Below, in pieces: positions 32,901 through 41,814 of a DNA stretch of 42,744 nucleotides. Numbering within the stretch: position 1 is the stretch's first letter; every line of letters starts with the position of its first letter. Both the position numbers and the translations under genes were made by a program. Location of the stretch: positions 1-42,744 of the forward strand of contig JAUQOZ010000326.1 of NCBI GenBank assembly GCA_030550625.1, given 5' to 3'. This DNA comes from Chloroflexota bacterium. Lineage in GTDB: Bacteria > Chloroflexota > Chloroflexia > Chloroflexales > Chloroflexaceae. The notes beneath the pieces are model-generated. The model was not told the DNA's origin, searched no databases, and saw nothing but the letters and a program-made list of their open reading frames with translations.

Positions 32901-34145
32901 ATGCAATCGTCACGACCAAGTGATCGGCAATTGGCGATCGTTGTCTCAGTGGCGGTGGGAATTATTGTCGCAGTCATTACCACAGCCACCTTCTGGTGGG
33001 TCTACGATCTGACATTGGGCCGCGCGCAGCGGGCGGCAGCGCAAACGGCCGGCGCGCGCTGGAGCCCAAGCGATGGCATCAAGGTTATCACCGAATCGCA
33101 ACCGGTTACCCCCACCGATGGCCGGCAGAATTGGTTGGGCCAGCAAGCATGGAATGAAGGCGTGCAAGCTGGTCAAGCTTGGGTTCAACAGTTCCCCAAC
33201 ACGGTGAATGTGCAGGTGCTGGTCGGCATGAGCTCGGCGCAAATTTGGACGTACATGCAGCAGTATGTATCGGGTGCGCTCGGCGTAGGTTGCCAGTACT
33301 GCCATAACATCAACAACTTCGCTAGCGATGAGTATCCGCAGAAGATTGCCGCCCGCAATATGCTGCGGCTTGTCCGTGATGTCAACGCCGAGTTTATTGT
33401 CAATTTGCCCAATTGGAAGGGCAACTACGTGCAATGCGCCACCTGCCATAACAATGCTCCCAACAATCTCGAGAGCTTTGGCGCGCAGTTTATTAATTCG
33501 ATCCCGCCGATTAAGGTAACCGTTGATCCGCTCGATGCCAACGGCCAAGCCATCCTTGATCCAGCCCTCAAGCCGGAAGCGATCCGCGATCAGGTGCTGT
33601 TGAAGGACGCGGTGCTCTACTACATCTACAATTATCAGGTCTGGAAGCCGTTTGATCCGGCTGATCCGGAAAGCGGGCGCGGGTCGCTGGCGTTGACCTA
33701 CGATGGCGGACGGACGCAGGATCAGGTGACGATCAACCAGAACGTGATGAACTACCAAGCATGGTCGCTAGGGGTTGGTTGCACCTTCTGCCACAACTCG
33801 CGCAACTTTGTCGCCTATGAGCTGAACCCAGCCGGCGACAATGTGCTCAACCCGGCCTACGCTTACAATAAGTTGAAGGCGCAGCGGATGCTACTGCTGA
33901 CCACGTGGCTGGCCGAAAACTGGACGCGCTATGGCGCAATCGGCAAGCCGGAAGTGCCAACAGGCCGCGATGCCGCCAGCCGCTATTCGTACCAACGGCT
34001 TGGTGACGGGCAGGTTTACAATGTGCCCGGCTGTTATACCTGCCACCGTGGCAACAGCATCCCGCTGGCTTCGATCAATCAAGCGAACATTCCTAACAAC
34101 GATGCGGGCGTGGTGATTTTGCCACCGCAGATCCGCGGACGTTGA
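32901..34145 (+). CDS. pufC: tetraheme cytochrome c-554, reaction-centre electron donor
   Basis: The 414-residue membrane-anchored cytochrome donates electrons to the photo-oxidised reaction centre on the periplasmic side. One N-terminal helix (about 10-36: LAIVVSVAVGIIVAVITT) serves as anchor; no lipobox Cys is present. Four heme c sites follow: CQYCH, CATCH, CTFCH and CYTCH. Met-containing helices before them (VLVGMSSAQIWTYMQQY and RNMLRLVRDVN) probably give the axial ligands. The start at 32901 has AGGAGA six bases upstream; the open frame begins earlier at 32850 but without signal. In this genus pufC is with the antenna genes, whereas pufLM lie elsewhere; none is in the window. Confidence 0.96.
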   Translation: MQSSRPSDRQLAIVVSVAVGIIVAVITTATFWWVYDLTLGRAQRAAAQTAGARWSPSDGIKVITESQPVTPTDGRQNWLGQQAWNEGVQAGQAWVQQFPNTVNVQVLVGMSSAQIWTYMQQYVSGALGVGCQYCHNINNFASDEYPQKIAARNMLRLVRDVNAEFIVNLPNWKGNYVQCATCHNNAPNNLESFGAQFINSIPPIKVTVDPLDANGQAILDPALKPEAIRDQVLLKDAVLYYIYNYQVWKPFDPADPESGRGSLALTYDGGRTQDQVTINQNVMNYQAWSLGVGCTFCHNSRNFVAYELNPAGDNVLNPAYAYNKLKAQRMLLLTTWLAENWTRYGAIGKPEVPTGRDAASRYSYQRLGDGQVYNVPGCYTCHRGNSIPLASINQANIPNNDAGVVILPPQIRGR

Positions 34146-34153
34146 CAGTATGT

Positions 34154-34179
34154 GCCGGGGGCGTACCAACGCTCCCGGC
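34154..34179 (+). terminator. hairpin after pufC
   Basis: GCCGGGGGCGT (34154-34164), loop ACCA, ACGCTCCCGGC (34169-34179), 11 bp with one G-U pair. No T-tract follows, so it may be a processing or partial termination signal ahead of bchG. The remaining 140 bp to bchG show no gene and only weak promoter-like words. Confidence 0.5.
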
Positions 34180-34317
34180 TGTCCCTACCTTCGCAATGGG
34201 TTGGCGCGCAGACGCAACGGCGCACAAGTTACGCATGCTGGCCGCTGCCGGTATGCATGTTGCGGTATTGGTGAAGTATATCGCTAGCCGCAGCTTCTGA
34301 ACTAGAGAGCACTCGTT

Positions 34318-35250
34318 ATGAGCGACATGAGCGACCACACCGGATTGACTCCTCCACCGTCGCTGCCACTCACTGACCAGTCCCAGCCGCGCTTTGCGTG
34401 GTTGACCCGTTCTATCCAGTTGATGAAGCCGGTCACGTGGTTTGCGCCGACATGGGCGTTTATGTGCGGCGCGATCGCGAGCGGCGCGCTCGGATGGAAT
34501 GAGTCAATCGGGCGCTTGCTGCTCGGTATGTTTATGGCTGGGCCGGTGTTGTGCGGCTTGTCGCAGGTCGTGAACGATTACGCTGACCGCGAGGTCGATG
34601 CGATTAACGAGCCGCACCGGTTGATCCCTTCGGGCAAAGTCTCGCTGCGCCACGTCTATATTCTGACCGCCGTCTTGACGTGGATCGGGGCGAGCATTGC
34701 GCTCTTCCTTGGCCGGAACGTGGCGTTCTTTGTCGCTCTCGGCTTGATTTTCGCGCTGGCCTATAGCCTACGCCCGGTGCGCGGCAAGCGCAATGGCTGG
34801 ATCGGGAATGCGCTAGTGGCGATTTCGTACGAAGGATTGGCATGGATGGCCGGGCATGCCGCGTTTGCCCCGCTGACCGGCGAGAGTGTGACGATTGCGC
34901 TGCTCTATTCGCTCGGTGCGCACGGGATTATGACGGTCAACGATTTCAAGAGTATCAAAGGCGACACCCTGATGGGTATTCGCTCGATCCCGGTGCAGTA
35001 CGGTAAGGTGATGGCGGCGCGCATGGTGGTGATTACCATGGGAGTCGCCCAAATTGCGGTGATTGGGTTGCTCTACCATTGGGGCCACCCGGTTGCAGCC
35101 ACCGTGGTCTTGATCTTGCTGGCGGCGCAAAGCATTCCTAATGCGCGTTTCATCCGCGACCCGGAAAACAACGAGGTCTTCTTCAACGCTACCGCCATTA
35201 TGCTCTACGTCTGGGGTATGCTGGCGGCGGCGATCGGTCTGGCGGCCTGA
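34318..35250 (+). CDS. bchG: bacteriochlorophyll a synthase (UbiA family prenyltransferase)
   Basis: It esterifies bacteriochlorophyllide a with geranylgeranyl or phytyl diphosphate. The 310-residue membrane enzyme has 8-9 helices. The first Asp-rich motif is NDYADREVDAINEPHR, with LIPSGKVS after it, as in chlorophyll synthases. The second is NDFKSIKGDTLMGIRSIPV. AYSLRPVRGKRNGW is also family-typical. Chloroflexus carries a BchK paralogue for bacteriochlorophyll c; location next to pufC and bchP favours BchG. The ATG at 34318 has only a weak purine run (AGAGAG) upstream. bchP starts 30 bp downstream. Confidence 0.93.
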   Translation: MSDMSDHTGLTPPPSLPLTDQSQPRFAWLTRSIQLMKPVTWFAPTWAFMCGAIASGALGWNESIGRLLLGMFMAGPVLCGLSQVVNDYADREVDAINEPHRLIPSGKVSLRHVYILTAVLTWIGASIALFLGRNVAFFVALGLIFALAYSLRPVRGKRNGWIGNALVAISYEGLAWMAGHAAFAPLTGESVTIALLYSLGAHGIMTVNDFKSIKGDTLMGIRSIPVQYGKVMAARMVVITMGVAQIAVIGLLYHWGHPVAATVVLILLAAQSIPNARFIRDPENNEVFFNATAIMLYVWGMLAAAIGLAA

Positions 35251-35280
35251 TGGGCGTAAGCCCCTAGAAGTGTGATGTTG

Positions 35281-36540
35281 ATGGCACCACGAGTTCTCGT
35301 CGTTGGCGCATCGGTGGGCGGGGCGACCGCAGCAATTACGCTGCGGTCGTTCGGCATTGAAACCATCATGATCGAGAAGGAGCTGGTGAAGGCTAAACCG
35401 TGCGGTGGTGCGGTGCCGCCGGCGGCCTTCCGCGAATTTGATTTGCCAACCAGCTTGATCGATCGCAAGGTGCGCCAGTGTCTGATCGTATCCCCCTCTG
35501 GTCAAGAGACCCACGTGCCGGTGGCCGGAACAGTTCCGAGTGACGATGATTATGTCGCGATGGTGCGGCGCGAGGTGTTCGATAGCTTTTTGCGCCAGCG
35601 CGCCCAAGAACGCGGCGCTGAACTGATCCACGCCCAATTGACCGGTCTGCGGGTTGACCGGCGCGGGGTGGTGGCGACGTACCGCACCCCGACCGGCCAC
35701 GAGGGGGCGGTGTGGGCCGATGTGGTGATCGGGGCTGACGGCGCCTACTCGCCAACGGCCAAGTTCCTCGGCCTGCCCAACTTGCCGCGGGCAGTGGCGA
35801 TGCAAGAGCGGATCAAGTTGCCGCCTGCCAAGATGGCGCGCTGGGAAGAGACGGCTGACCTGTACCTTGGCCACGAAGTTAGCCCCGACCTGTACGCATG
35901 GGCCTTCCCCAAACGCGACCATATTGCGGTCGGGATTGGCGCCGGCCCCGGCCACGGCTCGGCGGCCAAGCAGTTGTTGGCCAATCTCAAACGGCGGCTT
36001 GGCCCGGCCCTTGATGGCGGGCAGGTGATTCTGCGCGAAGCCCATGCGCTGCCGATGGAACCGCGCCCGCACATGGCGTTTGACCGGGCAATGCTGATCG
36101 GCGACGCGGCTGGACTGGTGGTGCATACCTCTGGCGAAGGCATCTATTGGGCGATGAAGAGCGGGCAGATGGCGGCGCAAACGCTGGCCGAGTATCTCGA
36201 TGCGCCGAGCGCGTCCAATTTGCGCCACTACGAACGGCGCTGGTGGAAGCAGTACGGCACGATGTACCGCTTCCTGCGCTTTTTGCAGATCTGGGGCTAT
36301 GGCAACGAGCGGCAAATGGAGGTGTTTACCGAAATGTGCCGCAATTACGATGTGCAACGGTTGACCTTCGACAGCTATATGCACAAAAAGATGGCCCCGG
36401 CGCCGTGGCTAGCCCAATTACGCATGACCGCCGAGATTATTGCCAGCGAGGTGCGCAATTATGTCCGCCCGCGCACCCCGTTGCGCGAACAGCTCGGTTT
36501 GACGGTGGTTGAAAAAGAACGAGTCATGGCGGCTGATTAG
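35281..36540 (+). CDS. bchP: geranylgeranyl reductase (bacteriochlorophyll tail reduction)
   Basis: The 419-residue flavoprotein reduces the geranylgeranyl side chain to phytyl with NADPH. A Rossmann FAD motif opens it: VLVVGASVGGATAA. KAKPCGGAVPP, the conserved CGGA of BchP/ChlP, follows. DVVIGADGAYSPTAKF marks the second dinucleotide region, and LIGDAAGLVVHTSGEGIYWAM the FAD-ribityl site. The start is uncertain among GTG 35272, ATG 35275 and ATG 35281; AGAAGTG at 35267-35273 has normal spacing only to 35281. It forms a unit with bchG. Its stop codon overlaps the stop of the convergent peptidase gene. Confidence 0.93.
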   Translation: MAPRVLVVGASVGGATAAITLRSFGIETIMIEKELVKAKPCGGAVPPAAFREFDLPTSLIDRKVRQCLIVSPSGQETHVPVAGTVPSDDDYVAMVRREVFDSFLRQRAQERGAELIHAQLTGLRVDRRGVVATYRTPTGHEGAVWADVVIGADGAYSPTAKFLGLPNLPRAVAMQERIKLPPAKMARWEETADLYLGHEVSPDLYAWAFPKRDHIAVGIGAGPGHGSAAKQLLANLKRRLGPALDGGQVILREAHALPMEPRPHMAFDRAMLIGDAAGLVVHTSGEGIYWAMKSGQMAAQTLAEYLDAPSASNLRHYERRWWKQYGTMYRFLRFLQIWGYGNERQMEVFTEMCRNYDVQRLTFDSYMHKKMAPAPWLAQLRMTAEIIASEVRNYVRPRTPLREQLGLTVVEKERVMAAD

Positions 36541-37919
36541 GCGATAGCGGCCAATTCAGCCAAATAGCGCGCTACCATCTCGCTACCGCCGAACAGGCAA
36601 GGTAGCGAGATTTTTTCATTGGGCGCGTGCAGGTTATCGTCAGGCAGGCCAAAACCGGTGATGATTAACGGCGCGCGCAGGCATGTCTGAAACGTCGCCG
36701 CAATCGGCAAGGTGCCGCCGCCAATGGTAAACGCTGCCGGATTGCCAAAGGCGGCGGCGAAGGCTGCCGAGGCGGCTTGCACGGCTGGGTGGCGATAATC
36801 AACCAGCACCGGATGCGAGGCGCTCAGCACTTCAACGCTTAACGTGACGCTCGGCGGCGCAAGCCGCTGCAAAAACGCGCGCACGAGTTCGGCAATCTCA
36901 TGCGGGTCTTGCCGGGGTACCAGTCTCATCGAGAGCTTGGCCGTCGCTTGCGCCGGAATCACTGTCTTCTTCCCCGGCCCGGTAAAGCCGCCGCCGATGC
37001 CGTGAATGTCGAGGGTCGGGCGGATGCTGGCCCGTTCAAGCGCGGTAAACCCGGTCTCGCCGGCCAATGCCGGCGCGCCGGTCAACGCCAGCCACGCCTG
37101 CTCGCTCACCGGCAGTTGGTTGATCAATGCGCGCTCGGCGTCATCAACCTCACGCACGTTGTGGTAAAAGCCGGGCACTAACACGCGCCGCGTGTCACCG
37201 TCTTGCAGGGCAGCCAGCAGGCGCACCAGTACGTTGAATGGATTGTCTACTACTCCGCCAAAGGTACCCGAATGGAGGTCGGTCGCCGGGCCGCGCACGG
37301 TCACTTCGAGATAGCAGTTGCCGCGCGTGCCGTAGAGAATGAGCGGCTGTTGCGGGCTAAGCATCATCGAGTCGACTAACAGCACGGCATCGCAACGCAG
37401 CCGCTCGGCAGCCGCGGCGACAAAGCGGTGGAGCGCAGTGCTAGAGACCTCCTCTTCGCCTTCGATCAGCAACTTGACGTTGACCGGCAGCCGGCCACTC
37501 GTTTGCAAACACGCGGCGAGGGCGGCAATCACGGCCATCACCTGTCCTTTATCGTCAGAAGCGCCGCGGGCGTAGAGGTTGTCACCGATGATGGTTGGGG
37601 TAAAGGGCGGTGTATGCCATTCGGCGAGCGGATCGGCGGGCTGAACGTCGTAATGGCCATAGATCAGCAGCGTTGGCGCCGCCTCAGCGCCGAGCCATTC
37701 GCTGTAGACAATGGGTAGACCACCCTCAGCAATGATCTCAGTGTGGCGCATACCAATCTGGCGGAGGTAGGCGGCTAGCCATTCGGCGGCATGCGCCATA
37801 TCGGCCTGATGAGCCGGATCCATACTCACGCTGGGAATGCTAAGGAATGCGCACAGCGCCTCAACGTGGCGAGCGCGGTGTTCGGCGAGATAGGCGAGAG
37901 CAGCAGGTAAGGCGGTCAT
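36537..37919 (-). CDS. M20 family metallopeptidase (dipeptidase/CNDP-like)
   Basis: The 460-residue cytoplasmic enzyme probably hydrolyses dipeptides or related amides with two metal ions. Metal ligands are in IYGHYDVQP (His), GASDDKGQ (bridging Asp), IEGEEEVSS (catalytic Glu and ligand Glu), VDSMML (Asp), and HAPNEKISL (C-terminal His). The lid domain carries the DLHSGTFGG motif typical of the CNDP/DUG1 branch. The ATG at 37919 has AGAGGAGA upstream. A longer open frame reaches 38333, but it overlaps the neighbouring enzyme gene. It is separated by 179 bp from the PLP enzyme gene upstream, with no clear promoter seen between them. Confidence 0.93.
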   Translation of the reverse strand: MTALPAALAYLAEHRARHVEALCAFLSIPSVSMDPAHQADMAHAAEWLAAYLRQIGMRHTEIIAEGGLPIVYSEWLGAEAAPTLLIYGHYDVQPADPLAEWHTPPFTPTIIGDNLYARGASDDKGQVMAVIAALAACLQTSGRLPVNVKLLIEGEEEVSSTALHRFVAAAAERLRCDAVLLVDSMMLSPQQPLILYGTRGNCYLEVTVRGPATDLHSGTFGGVVDNPFNVLVRLLAALQDGDTRRVLVPGFYHNVREVDDAERALINQLPVSEQAWLALTGAPALAGETGFTALERASIRPTLDIHGIGGGFTGPGKKTVIPAQATAKLSMRLVPRQDPHEIAELVRAFLQRLAPPSVTLSVEVLSASHPVLVDYRHPAVQAASAAFAAAFGNPAAFTIGGGTLPIAATFQTCLRAPLIITGFGLPDDNLHAPNEKISLPCLFGGSEMVARYLAELAAIA

Positions 37920-38098
37920 TGTTCTTCTCCTCTCATGTATGCAACAATACTGCTCGGTTGGCCGGGAGCGATCGTCACGTTGATGATCGCCGGCAACCCG
38001 CTGCCGCAGACTCAGACGATGACCGGCAAGCGGCGCTCTGCACACGCGCGCAGTTGGGCGAACGTTGCTATAGGCGACTCGTTGAGGTTGGTTGCGTC

Positions 38099-39523
38099 CT
38101 AAAACAAGGTATTGAACACATCGATCACCAGCTCGTTGGCGATGGCGTCGGGCAAGGCATCGAGCACCTCGTTGATCAGGGCCATCTCGGCGGGCAGCTC
38201 GCCGGCGCGCAAACCAATCGCTTGCCAAAGCTGTTGCAATGCCGCTGGCGAACGATCGCGCAAGAGGAGAGTAACCGCCATCTCGACCAACTCGCGATTG
38301 ACAGGCGGCCACTGGGGCGCTTCGGCGACACACGCCGCCAGATCGGCCAGCAGCGCCTCAACCTGCCCGGCAACGCCATACGAGACTGAAATATGAATAT
38401 TGCGCGGCGAGTGCGGTGTAGACAGTTGCGGCTGCACATACCACCCGCGCCGGCGCAGCGCATCGGCCAATTGGAAGACATTGATCGTCGGTGAAGCCAC
38501 TGCTAGCATACTCATCACCGGCTGGCCGAGCACATTCAAGCCGGGAATAGCAGCAATGCCGGCGATCAGACGTTCGGTTGCTTCCTGCACCGTCGCCACC
38601 ATCTGGCGATAACCGGCTGCACCGAGATAGCGCAACAAGGCCCACGCCGCCGCCAGCGGCCCTGCCGAACGTGAACTAAGCGCGGTGGGATTGATCAGGG
38701 TATAAGCGGTGGTGTCGGTCGAAGCGAACAACTGGCAGCGGCGCAGCTCGCGATGACGGTAGAGAATGACCGATGCGCCTTTGGCCGCGTAACCATATTT
38801 GTGGAGATCAACCGAAAGCGACGTTACTCCCGGCACACTCAGATCGAACGGCGTGAGCGAGCGACCAAGCTGGCGCAAAAAGGGCAGGTACATCCCGCCG
38901 ACACAGGCGTCAACGTGACAGAGCAAGCCGTATTCTTGGGCCAGCGCCGCAATAGCAGGCACCGGATCAAGCGCGCCTTGGGCATACGACGGAGCCGACG
39001 CTACCAACAAGATAGTGCGATCGGTTATCGCCGATCGCATCGCCTGCACATCAGCCGTAAAGGTCGCGGGGTCGAAATCCACTAATACCGGCTTCACCCC
39101 CAAATAGTGGGCCGCTTTGTGGAATGCGGCATGAGCCGTGCGCGACAACACCATCTCAGGCTGATCGAGCGCAGGCCGGTGCAGCCGCGCCCAATCGCGG
39201 GCCGTCTTCACCGCTAGCAAAATACTCTCGGTGCCGCCTGAGGTCACATTGCCGCACACCTGCTCGTCGCCGCCGAGCAGATCGGCCACCATCCGTACCA
39301 CCTCTTGCTCAAGGCGAGCCGTGCTGGGGAAGGTGGTCGGATCGAGACAATTCTCGCTCAGATAGAGCAGATAAGCTTGTTCGAGCAACGTAGTGGCTGC
39401 TTCATCAGGCTGATAGATATACGCCCACACCCGGCCCCGCTGCCAATCGAGATCAGCCGTCTTGAAGCTGCGCAATGCAGCCAGAATCTCGGCAGGAGGC
39501 AAGCCTTCGGCAGGAAAACTCAC
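38099..39523 (-). CDS. PLP-dependent lyase/decarboxylase, sphingosine-1-phosphate lyase-like (group II decarboxylase fold)
   Basis: The 474-residue fold-type I enzyme shows GNVTSGGTESILLAVKTARD, the phosphate-binding segment of S1P lyases. HVDACVGGMYLPF contains the PLP-pyridine Asp. SVDLHKYGYAAKGASV contains the Schiff-base Lys in the S1P-lyase form (D-x-H-K-Y-G-Y-x-x-K-G). This suggests C-C cleavage of a phospho-amino alcohol, or decarboxylation of an aromatic or acidic amino acid; sequence alone cannot settle it. No membrane anchor is present, as usual for bacterial homologues. The start is GTG with AAAGGA seven bases upstream, and it overlaps the transporter stop by four bases (GTGA), so the two are coupled. 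Confidence 0.85.
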   Translation of the reverse strand: MSFPAEGLPPAEILAALRSFKTADLDWQRGRVWAYIYQPDEAATTLLEQAYLLYLSENCLDPTTFPSTARLEQEVVRMVADLLGGDEQVCGNVTSGGTESILLAVKTARDWARLHRPALDQPEMVLSRTAHAAFHKAAHYLGVKPVLVDFDPATFTADVQAMRSAITDRTILLVASAPSYAQGALDPVPAIAALAQEYGLLCHVDACVGGMYLPFLRQLGRSLTPFDLSVPGVTSLSVDLHKYGYAAKGASVILYRHRELRRCQLFASTDTTAYTLINPTALSSRSAGPLAAAWALLRYLGAAGYRQMVATVQEATERLIAGIAAIPGLNVLGQPVMSMLAVASPTINVFQLADALRRRGWYVQPQLSTPHSPRNIHISVSYGVAGQVEALLADLAACVAEAPQWPPVNRELVEMAVTLLLRDRSPAALQQLWQAIGLRAGELPAEMALINEVLDALPDAIANELVIDVFNTLF

Positions 39524-40857
39524 GGCACAATCCTTTCCGGCGCCAATTCAACCTTCGATGCGCGTTGCAACGGATACTTCCACATACAAACGACGATCAC
39601 CAGCGCAGCAATGATGGTCGTGCCGCCGATCAGAAACCGGATCCCCCAAATGGCGCTTGCGGTTTGCAGGTCACTGCCGGCGACATAGCCGGCCAGCGAG
39701 AGCACAGTGGCAAAAAGCACGCCTTGCGCTGAAAAAGCCAACTTGGTGATGCCGCCATTCATCCCGAAGAAAATGCCCTCGCGGCGAGCGCCATGGCGAG
39801 CGGCATCGTCATCGATCACCTCGGCGATAAGCGGGAACGGCATCAGCATCGAGCCGGCCAATCCCGGCACGGCCAGTAGCGTACCGACCAAGCCGGTGAG
39901 AAAATCGGTAGCCAGCATCATCGCGATAAAACCGGGAATAAAACAGAGGCTGGTAATAATCCATGCCCGGCGCGGGCCGATGCGGGCCACCACAGGCCGC
40001 CACACCAACAGCATCGGAATGGTGAGCAAAATGGGAATACCGAGCAAGATTGCCTCGGCGTCGCCGCCACTGAGGCGAATGCCGGCCACCTCGACCGGCC
40101 CTTGAATGCCGAGGGCATATTTGCGCCAGAAGGGCAGCATCGCCGCCAGTGCCAGCCAGATATACTCTTTGGCGATATTCGCGCCGATAAACCAGCGGAA
40201 GGGCCGGCTTGAGAGCGTAATCCGCAGCGCCGCCAGCAAATTGACCTGATCATTGCCAATCTTGCTGAGATCCTCGCGCACGCCGATCATCGCGATCAGA
40301 TAACCGGCGCCCACCAACCCGCCCATGATCGCGCCCATCCAAACATAGCCTACCGACTCAGCGAGGATGGGTGCAAGGATAAACGACAGCAGCAACGCAA
40401 TCGTCGCCAAAATCTCGCGTGTCGCCGACAGATCGATCCGCGCGCGCAAGGTAGGCGCAACTTCGGGAAAGAGCGCATTATAGGCAATAATGGTCAAGCT
40501 GTAGAGCGTATCGAATATAAAGAGAATGATCAGAAAATAGGCAGCCAGCAGCCACGGCGACTGGCCCGGCGGCGTCCAGAGAAAGAAAAACGCTAGACCT
40601 AGCGGCACAGCGCCAAACACCACATACGGCACCCGGCGACCCATCGGTGTGCGGGTGCGGTCAGACAACTGGCCCATCAACGGATCGTTGATCGCATTCC
40701 ACAGGCCATAGATCGTCCAGATAATCCCGGCCACCGCCGCATTCAGACCAAGAATATCGACATAGTAGAACTGGATGCGATTGCCAAAAACCTGATAGGC
40801 GATGGTATTTGCGAAATTGCCCATCGAATAGGTGATATAGCGCAGCAGCCGGTTCAT
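39520..40857 (-). CDS. MFS transporter of the GPH (glycoside-pentoside-hexuronide:cation symporter) family
   Basis: The 445-residue protein has about twelve membrane helices. Family motifs are present: INDPLMGQLSDRTRTPMGRRVPY after helix 2 (seen as NDPLMGQLSDRT and GRRVPY), YNALFPEVAP after helix 4, and a D-D-x-x-R-x-G-x-R-R-E-G-x-F-F-G cluster in DDDAARHGARREGIFFG. GPH transporters take up sugars with cations; the branch also includes the vertebrate lysolipid transporter MFSD2A. GGAGGAG lies just before the ATG. It is followed with a 4-base overlap by the PLP enzyme gene and preceded by a broken tetR gene, so it heads an operon whose substrate should be the PLP enzyme's substrate or precursor. 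Confidence 0.9.
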   Translation of the reverse strand: MNRLLRYITYSMGNFANTIAYQVFGNRIQFYYVDILGLNAAVAGIIWTIYGLWNAINDPLMGQLSDRTRTPMGRRVPYVVFGAVPLGLAFFFLWTPPGQSPWLLAAYFLIILFIFDTLYSLTIIAYNALFPEVAPTLRARIDLSATREILATIALLLSFILAPILAESVGYVWMGAIMGGLVGAGYLIAMIGVREDLSKIGNDQVNLLAALRITLSSRPFRWFIGANIAKEYIWLALAAMLPFWRKYALGIQGPVEVAGIRLSGGDAEAILLGIPILLTIPMLLVWRPVVARIGPRRAWIITSLCFIPGFIAMMLATDFLTGLVGTLLAVPGLAGSMLMPFPLIAEVIDDDAARHGARREGIFFGMNGGITKLAFSAQGVLFATVLSLAGYVAGSDLQTASAIWGIRFLIGGTTIIAALVIVVCMWKYPLQRASKVELAPERIVP

Positions 40858-40871
40858 GCCTCACTCCTCCC

Positions 40872-41526
40872 TCAATGAGACGCCATCAAGATCACGAGCA
40901 GCCGGGCAGCGTACAGAGGCAACAACTGCTTAAAGGCAGCCACGCGGGCCGGATCAGCGGGAACGAGCCGGGTACTAGCTTGAACGAGCGGGACAGCAAC
41001 AACATCGCCATAGCGAATCCATCTCAAGCTGTGGATGATGAAGCGAAGATAGGGCAGAGCAGGCCAATAGCGCTAGTAGTTTACTCCTGTTGAAGCACAT
41101 CGAACACGATTGCAGAGAGCGGCAACAAAAGCTCAATCTCGATCCCTGCTAACGAGCCATCTTGCTCCACCCAACACCACACCCGAAGACAGCGCAATTC
41201 AAGGTAGGGCAAAGACAGATCGACGAGGGCATCAATGAGCGGATTGACAAGTTGCTGCAACACCGGGGGAACGACGCACACAAGCGCTGCAAATTGCCGC
41301 TATGAGCGGGAATGAGCACATGCTCGCGCTTGGCCGCGCGACCCAAGACGGCGTCATACCGATCGCGTTTACTACCGCAATGACAATCAATTGGCGCGAC
41401 AGCAAGACCGGAGGCAGTTGCTAGCGTTCGCAGCGGAATGCCATCATAACCATCGCCGGCAAACAGCGCGGTCGCCGCAGCCAACAACCCCCCGGCCTTG
41501 CTCTCCATTGGTTCAACGTCCGCCAT
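40872..41526 (-). pseudogene. tetR family regulator, disrupted by two frame changes
   Basis: Three consecutive minus-strand pieces in three frames add up to about 218 codons, a normal TetR length. Piece 1 (41526 to about 41280) has the TetR helix-turn-helix: LLAAATALFAGDGYDGIPLR, TLATASGLAVAPID, CHCGSKRDRYDAVL, where intact proteins read Y-H-F-G-S-K. Piece 2 (about 41281-41084) continues VPPVLQQLVNPLIDALVDL. Piece 3 (about 41070-40872) reads DPARVAAFKQLLPLYAARLL, a plausible C-terminal helix. It ends 15 bp before the GPH transporter gene, in the same direction, so it was probably the operon's own repressor. Sequencing error is the alternative. Confidence 0.65.
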
Positions 41527-41814
41527 TGCTGAGCATCTCCGGGTGGGATAACCGATAACGCCAAACCACACGACCTCATGCTAGCCAAACCGCGCCGCCT
41601 GCAACAGGCGCTCATCCGGCGGTGACAGCCGGCCAGCGTGAGCGTTCGTTCGTTGCTTCCGCACCATTGCGTTGCGCCATATCATCAATCATTCGATGGA
41701 ATAAGGTTAGTATAAAGAGCAGGCAGGGGCGCGTCAAGAGGAGATTCCTGCGAGACGCCGCAGGCGTACAGCGCTGCTATACGCCTGCGGTTTACGTTCA
41801 CTTACGATTGAGGC
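41527..41814. other. intergenic, no gene seen
   Basis: The segment before the broken tetR contains a TTAGTATAAAGAG word near 41706-41718 and an imperfect inverted pair, GACGCCGCAGGCGTACAGC with GCTATACGCCTGCGG at about 41754-41789. The latter could terminate the cupredoxin-side or tetR-side transcripts. No convincing open frame. Confidence 0.4.

Noticed and set aside
34813..36384. 523-residue minus-strand frame across bchG and bchP
   Set aside because: It crosses the boundary of two well-supported plus-strand genes and gives a His/Arg/Gln-rich product typical of antisense frames.
37920..38333. 138-residue extension of the M20 peptidase
   Set aside because: It runs antiparallel to nothing useful, overlaps the 3' end of the PLP enzyme gene in another frame, and lacks homology; the ATG at 37919 has a strong ribosome binding site.
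40875..41093. 72-residue plus-strand frame after the transporter gene
   Set aside because: No ribosome binding site; the opposite strand better explains the region as the tail of the broken tetR.
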